Below are positions 1 to 6,309 of a stretch of DNA of 7,274 nt, piece by piece. The stretch is from an uncultured Candidatus Saccharibacteria bacterium. Its GTDB lineage: Bacteria; Patescibacteria; Saccharimonadia; Saccharimonadales; UBA10212. Positions within the stretch are counted from its first letter, which is position 1; each line of letters starts with the position of its first letter. Under the pieces are notes generated by a model. The model was not told where the DNA came from, ran no database searches, and saw only the letters and a program-made list of their open reading frames with translations. Location of the stretch: the NCBI GenBank assembly GCA_946478715.1, contig CAMLDA010000030.1:1-7274 (forward strand), written 5' to 3'. Made by a program: the position numbers and the translations under genes.

Positions 1-422
1 CCCCACCATGAATGAAAAAGGGCGAACCAATGCCTGTCTTTGGATTTTTCAGGGGTAAGCTTTAAGTACCGGGAGAGGAACCTTAGGCCGCCATCAAAAT
101 CGGGGGCAGCGCCAGCGAGGGCCGAGACAAAAACAGTTACCGATGATACCGATGAGGGGGCCACCAAAGGAGCTACCGCTAAAGTCAGAATAAACAGGAC
201 CATATCCGTAGGAAAGATAATTCGGAAATACTTGTCTCCGAATTTTTTGTGGTAGGAGTCGGCGTAGTTCTTGAAGTTTTCCCTGGTTAGCTTCGGGGGG
301 TTGTAGTGCGGTATGGCATCTAGTGCAAAATGCGACAAAAAGGCTAAAGGCACCGCAAATTCTGGCTTCTTGACAGCCATAGCAATCAAGGCGCCTGCAA
401 GAGCATGGTTCGTCGCAGTCAT
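1..422 (-). CDS. Partial gene for a His/Asp-rich probable membrane protein, possibly YdjM/DUF457-like metal-dependent hydrolase
   Basis: An open frame runs from an ATG at 422 off the left edge, giving 140 visible residues and no stop. It starts 12 nt after the recA stop, so it is probably co-transcribed with recA; no strong Shine-Dalgarno sequence is visible in the gap. The protein begins MTATNHALAGALIA (H6), then has a SHFALDAIPHY block (30-40: H31, D35, H39), a hydrophobic stretch at about 69-104, a PDFD motif (107-110) and an HWFALFHSWW block (131-140: H131, H137). An early His, SHxxxD, PDxD and a His pair are features of membrane-embedded YdjM/DUF457-type putative hydrolases. The SHxxxD block comes earlier here than I would expect for that family, so the assignment is tentative. 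The reading frame is convincing (long, no stops, ordered hydrophobic and polar blocks); the function is not established. Metal binding is inferred from residue types only. Confidence 0.78.
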   Translation of the reverse strand, partial: MTATNHALAGALIAMAVKKPEFAVPLAFLSHFALDAIPHYNPPKLTRENFKNYADSYHKKFGDKYFRIIFPTDMVLFILTLAVAPLVAPSSVSSVTVFVSALAGAAPDFDGGLRFLSRYLKLTPEKSKDRHWFALFHSWW

Positions 423-434
423 GAAACTATTTTA

Positions 435-1451
435 CTACTCGGCTTTGGCGGCTTCGATAGTGGCCTTGGCTATCTCATCGAACACTTTCGGGTTTTCGGC
501 CAGGAATTTTTTGGCGGCTTCGCGGCCCTGGGCGATTTTTTCGCCTTTGTATTCGTACCAGGCGCCGGATTTCTGGACCACTTCATGCGCGGCGGCCAGG
601 TCGATGACATCTCCTTCGCGGCTGATACCATGGTTGTACATGATGTCGAATTCGGCCTCGCGGAAAGGCGGTGCAACCTTGTTCTTAACTACCTTTACTC
701 GCACGTGATTGCCGATGACCGAATCACCTTGTTTGATCTGGCTGATGCGGCGGATGTCCATGCGGACGCTGGCGTAGAATTTAAGGGCGTTGCCGCCGGT
801 GGTCGTTTCGGGATTGCCGAACATAACGCCAATCTTCATGCGCAGCTGGTTCACGAATATGACCGTGGTCTTTGAGCGGTTGATAACGCCGGTAAGCTTG
901 CGCATAGCCTGGCTCATCAGCCGGGCCTGCAGGCCCATCTGGGCGTCGCCCATGTCGCCTTCTATTTCCGCCTGAGGGACCAGCGCCGCTACCGAGTCTA
1001 CCACTATGATATCGACGGCATTGGAGCGGACAAGCGTCTCGACAACCTCAAGGGCTTGCTCGCCGCTGTCGGGCTGACTTATCAGCAGAGTGTCAGTATT
1101 AACACCCAGGCGCTTGGCGTAAGCCGGGTCAAGCGCGTGCTCGGCGTCCACATAAGCCGCGGTGCCTCCCTTTTTCTGGACTTCGGCCACGGCGTGAAGA
1201 CAGACGGTAGTCTTACCGGAGCTTTCCGGCCCGTAGATTTCTATGATACGGCCTTTCGGGATGCCGCCCCCCAAAGCCAGGTCTAAGCTGAGGGAGCCGG
1301 TTGGAATAGTTTCCACGTTAACGGCGTGGGCCTCGCCCAGGCGCATAATCGACCCCTTGCCGAACTGTTTTTCTATTTGAGCCAGCGCCAAATCCAGCGC
1401 TTGCGATTTCCCCGCTGCGACCGGGGCGTCAGTATTCTTCTTCTGAGCCAT
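435..1451 (-). CDS. recA: RecA recombinase
   Basis: RecA is the cytoplasmic ATP-dependent strand-exchange protein of homologous recombination and co-protease for SOS repressors. The 338-residue product carries the full core: Walker A GPESSGKT (74-81), the [10 protein letters not shown] block (100-109), Walker B IIVVDS (148-153), and the DNA-binding L2 region with [20 protein letters not shown] (201-220) followed by the conserved NALKFYAS. The C-terminal domain has [15 protein letters not shown] (296-310). The ATG at 1451 is supported by a GGAGGTG Shine-Dalgarno sequence at 1454-1460. The protein ends at AKAE and lacks the long acidic tail of E. coli RecA (about 15 residues shorter overall); acidic tails vary between bacteria. 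It is divergent from pilB and followed closely by a probable membrane protein gene. No LexA-type palindrome was recognised upstream. The only cysteine is C85. Identification is secure. Confidence 0.99.
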   Translation of the reverse strand: MAQKKNTDAPVAAGKSQALDLALAQIEKQFGKGSIMRLGEAHAVNVETIPTGSLSLDLALGGGIPKGRIIEIYGPESSGKTTVCLHAVAEVQKKGGTAAYVDAEHALDPAYAKRLGVNTDTLLISQPDSGEQALEVVETLVRSNAVDIIVVDSVAALVPQAEIEGDMGDAQMGLQARLMSQAMRKLTGVINRSKTTVIFVNQLRMKIGVMFGNPETTTGGNALKFYASVRMDIRRISQIKQGDSVIGNHVRVKVVKNKVAPPFREAEFDIMYNHGISREGDVIDLAAAHEVVQKSGAWYEYKGEKIAQGREAAKKFLAENPKVFDEIAKATIEAAKAE

Positions 1452-1485
1452 AACACCTCCACAAAATCCCTAAATTGCTACTTAT

Positions 1486-1494
1486 ATTATACCA
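1486..1494 (-). promoter_or_regulatory. Extended -10 promoter of recA
   Basis: Read on the minus strand, TGG-TATAAT is a consensus -10 hexamer (1486-1491) with an extended TGn element (1492-1494). No good -35 hexamer lies 16-18 nt upstream, which fits an extended -10 promoter. The predicted start near 1479 leaves a leader of about 28 nt that contains the GGAGGTG ribosome-binding site. Confidence 0.65.
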
Positions 1495-1552
1495 AGAACC
1501 ACCGCCTAAAAACTGCTTGCGTTAATTTCTGTAATCTTTACGTGATTCGCTT

Positions 1553-1558
1553 TATACT
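1553..1558 (+). promoter_or_regulatory. Probable -10 element of pilB, giving a leaderless transcript
   Basis: TATACT (5 of 6 to the -10 consensus) ends 7 nt before the pilB ATG at 1566. A transcript starting 7-8 nt downstream of this hexamer would begin at or next to the A of the ATG. No Shine-Dalgarno sequence precedes the ATG. The -35 position is poor (TGTAAT at 1530-1535), so the promoter call is moderate. Confidence 0.5.
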
Positions 1559-1565
1559 TAAGCTT

Positions 1566-3362
1566 ATGCGGATTAGCGACGCGCTAGTGATAGGTTTGCT
1601 TAAAGAAAGCCGCAAGGTTTCCGACGAGCAGATAAGCAGCTTGCTTGAACAACAGAAAACAGAGAAAAAACCGCTGCAGGACCTGGTAATAAAGAACAGT
1701 ATCCTGCCAGAGGCAGACCTCACCAAGCTTTATGCCGCCAAAATCGACGTGCCTTTCGTCGAGCTTATTCCTAAGAACCTCAAAAAAGAGGTATTCGGGC
1801 TGATTCCTGAAAGGATAGCCCGGCAATATAACGCCATTCTATTCGATATCCAGCCTAACGGCACCCGTATGCTGGCTATGGAAGATCCTGATGACGTACA
1901 GGCTTTCAGCTTCCTTCAGAAGCAGCTCGGTTCTAATATAAAGGTGTTTATAGCTACCCGTTCCAATATCCTGGCCGCCTTGGAGCAATACCGCAGCAAT
2001 ATCGGTAGCGAGCTTACTGAGGTCATCGCCGAAGGCGACAGCGGCCCGATGGAAGAAGAAGTATCGGAGGCCGACGTCGCCGAAGACAGCCCGGTGGCAA
2101 AAACCGTGAACCTGATAATTGAGTTCGCCATCAAACAGAACGCCAGCGATATACACATCGAGCCGCGCGAAGACCACGTTGCTATCCGCTACCGCATAGA
2201 CGGCCAGCTGCGTGAAACTAACCGGCTGCCTAAAAAGATACTGGCGGCGCTGGTCAGCCGTATCAAAATCCTGTCCAACCTGAAAATAGATGAACGCCGG
2301 GCGCCCCAGGACGGCCGGTTCAAAGTAACTCTAGGTTCAGGCGAATACGCGCTCCGCGTCAGCACGCTGCCGATAGCCGATGGTGAGAAGGTCGTCATGC
2401 GTATCCTGGATGAGTCTTCAAAGGCATCCACTTTACGCGAACTGGGATTCTGGGGGACCAACCTTGAGATGCTGGAAACGGCGCTGACCATGCCTAACGG
2501 CTTGATACTTTTCACCGGCCCCACAGGTTCCGGAAAGAGCACCAGCCTTTTCAGTATATTAAGCAGGCTTAACCAGCCTTCGGTTAACATCAGTACCGTG
2601 GAAGACCCGGTGGAATATAAGATCCCGGGCGTCAACCAGGTACAGGTAAATCCGGTGGCCGGAATGACTTTCGCTAATGGTCTGCGCGCCCTTCTGCGCC
2701 AGGACCCAAATATCATCATGGTCGGCGAAATCCGGGATAGCGAGACGGCCAACCTGGCGGTGCAGGCCGCTTTGACCGGCCACCTGGTGTTCTCCACTCT
2801 GCACACCAACAACGCCGCCACTACCCTGCCGCGCCTGCTGGACATGGGTATCGAGCCTTTCCTTATAGCAAGCACCGTCCGGGCCGTGGTAGCCCAGCGC
2901 CTGGTCCGTAAGCTGGTGCCCGAAAGCACCGAGATATTCCATCCGGATGAGGCCACCGTCAAACGCATCAGAACGGCCTTCCACCTGGAAGAACCGGAAG
3001 ATATGGAGCGCATCCATAAACTTGAGCAGCAGGCTGTGCAGGCCGAGCTGGAACAGGTCCTTAACAGCCAGAAGGTCATAGCTCACGGAGAAGTTTCAAC
3101 CACGGCAAAGGGCATCGGTAAGTTATGGCGTCTGCAGGGCCGCGCCGGAGCCGCTTCTTTCAAAGGACGGCTGGGTATCTACGAGGTGCTGTATGTTAAC
3201 AGCGAAATCCAAAGGCTGATAATCAAAGGGGCTTCCAGCGAAGAGATACAGGCTCAGGCAATCAAAGACGGCATGGTCACGATGCAGACAGACGGCCTTA
3301 TCAAAGCCCTGCAGGGACAGACTACCCTGGAAGAGATAATGAGAGTGACAAGCGAGAGGTAA
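1566..3362 (+). CDS. pilB: Type IV pilus assembly ATPase PilB (GspE/PilB family), lacking the zinc-binding cysteines
   Basis: This hexameric cytoplasmic ATPase powers pilin polymerisation through PilC. The 598-residue protein has an N-terminal T2SSE-N/MshEN-like domain (about 1-145), an acidic linker (about 156-176), an N2 domain with SDIHIEP (194-200) and RYRIDG (208-213), Walker A GPTGSGKST (318-326), the Asp box STVEDPVEY (343-351), Walker B with DPNIIMVGEIRD (380-391, E388) and the His box TGHLVFSTLHTNNA (404-417). The C-terminal KGRLGIYEVL (533-542) is conserved. Unusually, all four zinc-ligand cysteines are absent: the usual CPxC site reads VPES (451-454), and Q524 and A527 stand at the second pair. 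The protein has no cysteine at all. The frame is open upstream to beyond 1326, but that part overlaps recA and its promoter; ATG 1566 gives a normal N-terminus (MRISDALVIGLLKES). It lies 1 nt from pilC. The retraction ATPase PilT is unlikely, because PilT lacks the large N-domain. Confidence 0.97.
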   Translation: MRISDALVIGLLKESRKVSDEQISSLLEQQKTEKKPLQDLVIKNSILPEADLTKLYAAKIDVPFVELIPKNLKKEVFGLIPERIARQYNAILFDIQPNGTRMLAMEDPDDVQAFSFLQKQLGSNIKVFIATRSNILAALEQYRSNIGSELTEVIAEGDSGPMEEEVSEADVAEDSPVAKTVNLIIEFAIKQNASDIHIEPREDHVAIRYRIDGQLRETNRLPKKILAALVSRIKILSNLKIDERRAPQDGRFKVTLGSGEYALRVSTLPIADGEKVVMRILDESSKASTLRELGFWGTNLEMLETALTMPNGLILFTGPTGSGKSTSLFSILSRLNQPSVNISTVEDPVEYKIPGVNQVQVNPVAGMTFANGLRALLRQDPNIIMVGEIRDSETANLAVQAALTGHLVFSTLHTNNAATTLPRLLDMGIEPFLIASTVRAVVAQRLVRKLVPESTEIFHPDEATVKRIRTAFHLEEPEDMERIHKLEQQAVQAELEQVLNSQKVIAHGEVSTTAKGIGKLWRLQGRAGAASFKGRLGIYEVLYVNSEIQRLIIKGASSEEIQAQAIKDGMVTMQTDGLIKALQGQTTLEEIMRVTSER

Positions 3363-3363
3363 G

Positions 3364-4584
3364 ATGGCTGATTTTGAATATAGCGCACTTAACGCCCATG
3401 GACAGACCGTAAGCGGTACTATCAGCGCCGGCACGCGCGAGGAGGCTATAAAGAGCCTCCGCGACCAAGGCGGTAAACCGCTGACCGTGGAAGAAGTGAA
3501 AGGCAAGTCTCTGCTGAACCTGAGTATCGGTAAAGGGAAAGTGAAGCAGAAGGACTTGGTAATATTCACACGCGAACTTTCCACTATGATAAGCGCCGGC
3601 GTGCCGCTGCCCCGCAGCCTGAGCACAATGGCCACCCAGTTCGAGGACAAGGTCTTCAAGGATATCATCATCAAAGTCGATAAAGACGTGGAAAGCGGCA
3701 CGCCGCTGGGAGACGCCATGGCTAAGTTCCCGCAGGCTTTCAGTGATGTTTACGTGAACATGGTCCGGGCCGGCGAAGCCGGCGGCATCTTAGACGACAT
3801 CTTAAAACGCCTTGCCAGCCAGGTAGAAAAAGATGCCTCCATAAGAAAGAAAGTCCGCTCGGCCATGGCCTACCCGATCGTCATCCTGACGGTCACCATA
3901 TTGGCTTTCTTTGGGATAATGCTGTTCATCATCCCCAAGATCGGCAAGATTTTCAAAGATCTCGGCGGCCCCAACGCCCAGCTGCCGGTTTACACGCGGG
4001 CTATGCTGAGCATCAGTAACTTCATGCTCCATAACATTATCTTCATCGTCATCATAGGGGCCGCTTTGATATTCGGATTCCGGCATTACATACATACGGA
4101 AAAAGGGCGGTTCAAATGGCATAGCCTGCTGTTAAGGCTCCCAGTGTTCGGGCCGATTATCACCAAGATAGCGGTGGCGCGTTTTTCACGGACTTTCTCC
4201 TCTTTGATGGGTTCGGGAGTTAGCGTCTTGGATGCCCTGGAGGTAACAGGCAGGGCCGTAGGCAATAAGGTTATCCAGAAGGAACTGGCCCATATCGCCC
4301 AGAACGTAAAGAACGGACAGCCTCTAGGCAAAGAGCTGCTGAACGCAAGGTTCTTTCCTCCGATCGTCGGCCAGATGATGTCCGTAGGCGAAGAGACCGG
4401 CAAGATAGATGAGGTGCTGGTCAAGGTGGCCGACTTTTACGAAGAGGAAGTGGATGCCGTCATCGACGGCCTGGCCAGTATCATCGAGCCTTTCATGATT
4501 ATCATTCTGGGGGGCGTCGTGGGCCTGATAGCCGCTTCGGTGATGGGCCCTATCGCCAATCTCTCCAAAAACATCGGCGGATAG
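3364..4584 (+). CDS. pilC: Type IV pilus inner-membrane platform protein PilC (GspF/PilC family)
   Basis: PilC is the integral membrane platform on which PilB acts to add pilin subunits. The 406-residue product is normal for the family. It has an N-terminal segment MADFEYSALNAHGQTVSGTI, then two repeated T2SSF domains (about 66-190 and 268-392). Each has the family hallmark: GVPLPRSL and GEAGGILDD in the first (79-86, 137-145), GVSVLDAL and GEETGKIDE in the second (285-292, 342-350). Three membrane segments are visible at about 169-191, 221-239 and 374-396. It starts 1 nt after the pilB stop, with GAGAGGT (3354-3360) inside the end of pilB as ribosome-binding site, so translation is likely coupled. 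Like PilB it contains no cysteine. No convincing terminator follows, but the next gene has its own promoter. Confidence 0.97.
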   Translation: MADFEYSALNAHGQTVSGTISAGTREEAIKSLRDQGGKPLTVEEVKGKSLLNLSIGKGKVKQKDLVIFTRELSTMISAGVPLPRSLSTMATQFEDKVFKDIIIKVDKDVESGTPLGDAMAKFPQAFSDVYVNMVRAGEAGGILDDILKRLASQVEKDASIRKKVRSAMAYPIVILTVTILAFFGIMLFIIPKIGKIFKDLGGPNAQLPVYTRAMLSISNFMLHNIIFIVIIGAALIFGFRHYIHTEKGRFKWHSLLLRLPVFGPIITKIAVARFSRTFSSLMGSGVSVLDALEVTGRAVGNKVIQKELAHIAQNVKNGQPLGKELLNARFFPPIVGQMMSVGEETGKIDEVLVKVADFYEEEVDAVIDGLASIIEPFMIIILGGVVGLIAASVMGPIANLSKNIGG

Positions 4585-4634
4585 ACGCTTGACTTGTTAA
4601 GTATCCCCCTGGGGAAAACCCCTGTCGTATCTTC

Positions 4635-4662
4635 TTGACAACTGAACGCTTATGCTTATAAT
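4635..4662 (+). promoter_or_regulatory. Perfect-consensus sigma70-type promoter of the major pilin gene
   Basis: TTGACA (4635-4640) and TATAAT (4657-4662) are both exact consensus hexamers with a 16-nt spacer. Transcription would start near 4669, giving a leader of about 60 nt before the ATG at 4731. Two perfect hexamers, unlike the other promoters in this window, suggest strong constitutive expression, as expected for a fibre subunit. Confidence 0.85.
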
Positions 4663-4672
4663 CAGTGGCATA

Positions 4673-4687
4673 GAACAAGCCATGTTC
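4673..4687 (+). other. Small inverted repeat at the 5' end of the major pilin mRNA
   Basis: GAACA (4673-4677) and TGTTC (4683-4687) form a perfect 5-bp inverted repeat with a 5-nt loop, about 4 nt after the predicted transcription start. It could be an mRNA-stabilising 5' hairpin or a repressor site overlapping the start region. A repeat this short may also be chance. Confidence 0.3.
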
Positions 4688-4730
4688 GGTAAAACAATTA
4701 AAAAGTAAATCAAGAAGGGTGGGACATAGA

Positions 4731-5180
4731 ATGATCTCATTAAATAAAAAGAGTCGCGGTTTCACGATCGTGGAACTTCTGATAGTCATCGTGGTTATCG
4801 GTATCCTGGCGGCGCTGGTCATCGTGACTTATAACGGTATCCAGCAGAAGGCCCGGGACACAGAACGCAAGACCGACATCAAAGCCTTACAGGGCCACCT
4901 GGAAGCCTACTGGGCGGATAACGCTAAGTATCCGACCTTGACGGATGTCAACGATGCAACTTTCCGTTCGAACAACTTCAAGGGTCTTGACGCGGCGGCT
5001 TATGCCGATCCTAAGAACCCGGGCTCTCAACAGCTTTGCGGTACCGCTACCTCCAGCTGTTACGGCTATGCTGTGACTCCGGCCGGGTGCGATAACGGCG
5101 CCGGCGGCGACTGCACCAACTACACGCTGACCACTGATTTGGAATCCGGCGGCACCTTCTCCGTACAGTCCAATAACTAG
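4731..5180 (+). CDS. pilA: Type IV major pilin (class III signal peptide prepilin)
   Basis: This is the probable fibre subunit, translocated and cleaved by prepilin peptidase, then polymerised. The 149-residue prepilin has a 10-residue positively charged leader (MISLNKKSRG) and the cleavage site G10|F11-TIVE with the +5 glutamate (E15). A hydrophobic helix follows (11-33, ELLIVIVVIGILAALVIV), then an amphipathic helix KARDTERKTDIKALQ (40-54). The C-terminal globular part has four cysteines (C103, C110, C120, C128), enough for two disulfides. I chose ATG 4731, with AGGGTGGG (4716-4723) as a purine-rich ribosome-binding site; an in-frame GTG at 4719 would lengthen the leader by four residues and sits on that site. 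The strong promoter and dedicated terminator support its being the major pilin. A GspG-like pseudopilin is possible from sequence alone, but the adjoining minor-pilin set favours a pilus. The symbol follows convention, not a match. Confidence 0.93.
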   Translation: MISLNKKSRGFTIVELLIVIVVIGILAALVIVTYNGIQQKARDTERKTDIKALQGHLEAYWADNAKYPTLTDVNDATFRSNNFKGLDAAAYADPKNPGSQQLCGTATSSCYGYAVTPAGCDNGAGGDCTNYTLTTDLESGGTFSVQSNN

Positions 5181-5199
5181 CCATTAGAGCACAAGTTAG

Positions 5200-5232
5200 A
5201 AAAATCCCGGCCAGCCCGGGATTTTTTCTTTT
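5200..5232 (+). terminator. Intrinsic terminator after the major pilin gene
   Basis: A perfect 11-bp stem pairs AAAAATCCCGG (5200-5210) with CCGGGATTTTT (5216-5226) around the loop CCAGC, followed by a T-rich tail (to 5232). It lies 19 nt after the pilin stop codon. The A-tract facing the T-tract could let it work on both strands. It separates abundant pilin mRNA from the minor-pilin operon. Confidence 0.92.
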
Positions 5233-5236
5233 CGGA

Positions 5237-5242
5237 TATAAT
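5237..5242 (+). promoter_or_regulatory. -10 element of the minor-pilin operon, abutting the terminator
   Basis: TATAAT at 5237-5242 lies 4 nt after the terminator T-tract and 11 nt before the ATG at 5254. No Shine-Dalgarno sequence is present and the predicted transcript start is at about 5249-5250, so the mRNA would have a leader of only 4-5 nt or none. There is no recognisable -35; that position falls in the terminator stem. Confidence 0.5.
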
Positions 5243-5253
5243 TAAGCATAAGC

Positions 5254-5640
5254 ATGAAAAACCAAAGCGGCTTCTCCATAGTAGAGCTTATTATCTCTAT
5301 CGTCGTTGGCGTGACTTTTTTAAGCTCCATGAATCTTGTCGTCGACAACTATAACAATCTGGGAACCAAGGGGCGGAACCTGGTGCTTGCAAATTCCTAC
5401 GCCGAAGCCAAGATGGAATCCGTAAGAAATGCCGGCTACCAGGGCATCAGCACCGGCACTACCGACTTGTCCGGAGAACTTCCTGCCCAGCTGCCGGCGC
5501 CGCGGAGCGCCAGCATGGTAGTAAGCGAACCCCAAAACGGGCTGAAGCAAATAGATGTCAGTATTTCTTATAACGACCTGGGCACCACCCGAAACTACAC
5601 TTACCGGACATACGTTGGAGAGCTCGGTGTCGGTCAGTAG
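5254..5640 (+). CDS. Minor type IV prepilin (PilV-like)
   Basis: The 128-residue protein is a prepilin with a very short leader (MKNQSG), the cleavage site G6|F7-SIVE and the +5 glutamate (E11). A hydrophobic helix (7-27) and a small globular domain follow (YAEAKMESVRNAGYQGIST at 49-67; strand-like ISYNDLGTTRNYTYRTY at 104-120). Size and first position in a three-gene minor-pilin set suggest a PilV/GspI-like role in pilus initiation or tip complex; this is inferred from order and shape, not from a diagnostic motif. It contains no cysteine, unlike the other pilins here. The ATG at 5254 has no ribosome-binding site but a -10 hexamer just upstream. The start is nonetheless well fixed, because upstream sequence is terminator and the leader directly precedes the cleavage site. 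Its 3' end overlaps the next gene by 14 nt. Confidence 0.88.
   Translation: MKNQSGFSIVELIISIVVGVTFLSSMNLVVDNYNNLGTKGRNLVLANSYAEAKMESVRNAGYQGISTGTTDLSGELPAQLPAPRSASMVVSEPQNGLKQIDVSISYNDLGTTRNYTYRTYVGELGVGQ
5617..5622 (+). promoter_or_regulatory. Ribosome-binding site that fixes the GTG start at 5627
   Basis: GGAGAG (5617-5622), inside the end of the preceding prepilin gene, is 4 nt before GTG 5627. It supports this GTG rather than the in-frame ATG at 5555, which would add 24 residues ahead of the prepilin leader. Confidence 0.75.
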
Positions 5641-6307
5641 GCGCGGCGAGCGGCAAAGCTCGGGATTCACGATCGTGGAGCTTGCGATAGGTATAAGCGT
5701 AGGCACCGTATTAATGCTGGCCTTTATGACCGTAATGACCGACTACTTTATCCTTATAACCAGGAATAACGCGTCCATCGATATGACCACCAGCTCCCAA
5801 AATCTGCTGCGGTCCACGGTGGAGACCCTGCGCTTAAGCAACGGCGTCAGGCAGACCAACTCCATAACCGATCCGAATGCCCCGGCCGGCGGCTGGAACA
5901 CCAGTAATGCCGCCTTTGTAATCGTGATATCGACTCCCGCCCTTGATTCAACCCGCAATTATATAATCGACTCCTCCACCGGAGCACCCTATATGAACGA
6001 GCTGGTTTACTACAAGAGTGGCAGTTCGCTGATGAAACGGACCTTGGCCAACCCGAATGCCACCGGCAATATTCTTACTACCACCTGCCCGGCGGCCTTG
6101 GCTTCGGCTAGCTGCCCCCGGGACTCAGACCTGGCGGACTACTTCCAGTCAATGTCCTTTATCCTCTACGACCAGGACGGCAATGTCACTTCCGACCCCT
6201 CGCTTGCCCGCTCCGTGAATATAGACCTTGATATGCAGCGCACCGTATTTGGTAAACCGATATCGCTGGACGATAAGATAAGAGTCAGCCTAAGGAACAG
6301 GTTTTGA
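5627..6307 (+). CDS. Minor type IV prepilin (PilW/GspJ-like)
   Basis: The product is a 226-residue prepilin with leader MSVSRRGERQSSG (13 residues, strongly basic), cleavage site G13|F14-TIVE and +5 glutamate (E18). A hydrophobic helix (14-36) precedes a long globular domain with a cysteine pair (C154, C163) that could form a disulfide. Larger size, second place in the cluster and the NLLRSTVETLRLSNGVR segment (59-75) resemble PilW/GspJ-type minor pilins, which join PilV-like and PilX-like partners in a tip or initiation complex; the exact class is inference. The frame is open from an ATG at 5555, but the GTG at 5627 has a well-placed GGAGAG and gives a normal leader. The gene overlaps the previous one by 14 nt, suggesting coupled translation. 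Codons for FTIVEL are nearly identical to those of the major pilin. Confidence 0.88.
   Translation: MSVSRRGERQSSGFTIVELAIGISVGTVLMLAFMTVMTDYFILITRNNASIDMTTSSQNLLRSTVETLRLSNGVRQTNSITDPNAPAGGWNTSNAAFVIVISTPALDSTRNYIIDSSTGAPYMNELVYYKSGSSLMKRTLANPNATGNILTTTCPAALASASCPRDSDLADYFQSMSFILYDQDGNVTSDPSLARSVNIDLDMQRTVFGKPISLDDKIRVSLRNRF
5666..5679 (+). repeat. 14-bp exact repeat shared with the major pilin gene (copy at 4761-4774)
   Basis: TTCACGATCGTGGA occurs at the prepilin cleavage site in both genes and contains the 10-bp palindrome CACGATCGTG. Both copies encode FTIVE with the same synonymous codons, while the prepilin at 5254 encodes FSIVE with different ones. The simplest reading is shared ancestry with conserved coding; gene conversion is an alternative. 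Confidence 0.6.
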
Positions 6308-6309
6308 GT

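Noticed and set aside
405..875. Plus-strand open frame (156 codons) opposite recA
   Set aside because: It is antisense to the conserved RecA L2 and C-terminal coding region; no ribosome-binding site or recognisable protein.
1326..1565. Upstream extension of pilB by 80 residues
   Set aside because: The extension would cover the recA N-terminus and promoter, has no PilB-like sequence, and the ATG at 1566 gives a normal N-terminus.
2189..3079. Long minus-strand open frame (296 codons) opposite pilB
   Set aside because: It lies wholly antisense to conserved PilB motifs and its translation is a low-complexity Ser/Arg/Leu-rich product with no recognisable domain; it is a shadow frame.
4605..4622. 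Possible terminator after pilC (GGGGAAAACCCC hairpin with preceding CCCC)
   Set aside because: The stem is only 4 bp, competes with a CCCC/GGGG pairing upstream, and has no T-tract; termination here is not supported.
4673..4689. LexA/SOS box near the major pilin promoter (minus strand CGAAC...GTTC)
   Set aside because: The half-sites are 7 nt apart rather than the 4 nt of the Gram-positive-type consensus CGAAC-N4-GTTYG, and the position upstream of a pilin gene does not suggest SOS control.
4719..4721. GTG as start of the major pilin
   Set aside because: It overlaps the purine-rich ribosome-binding site of ATG 4731 and has no site of its own at usable spacing.
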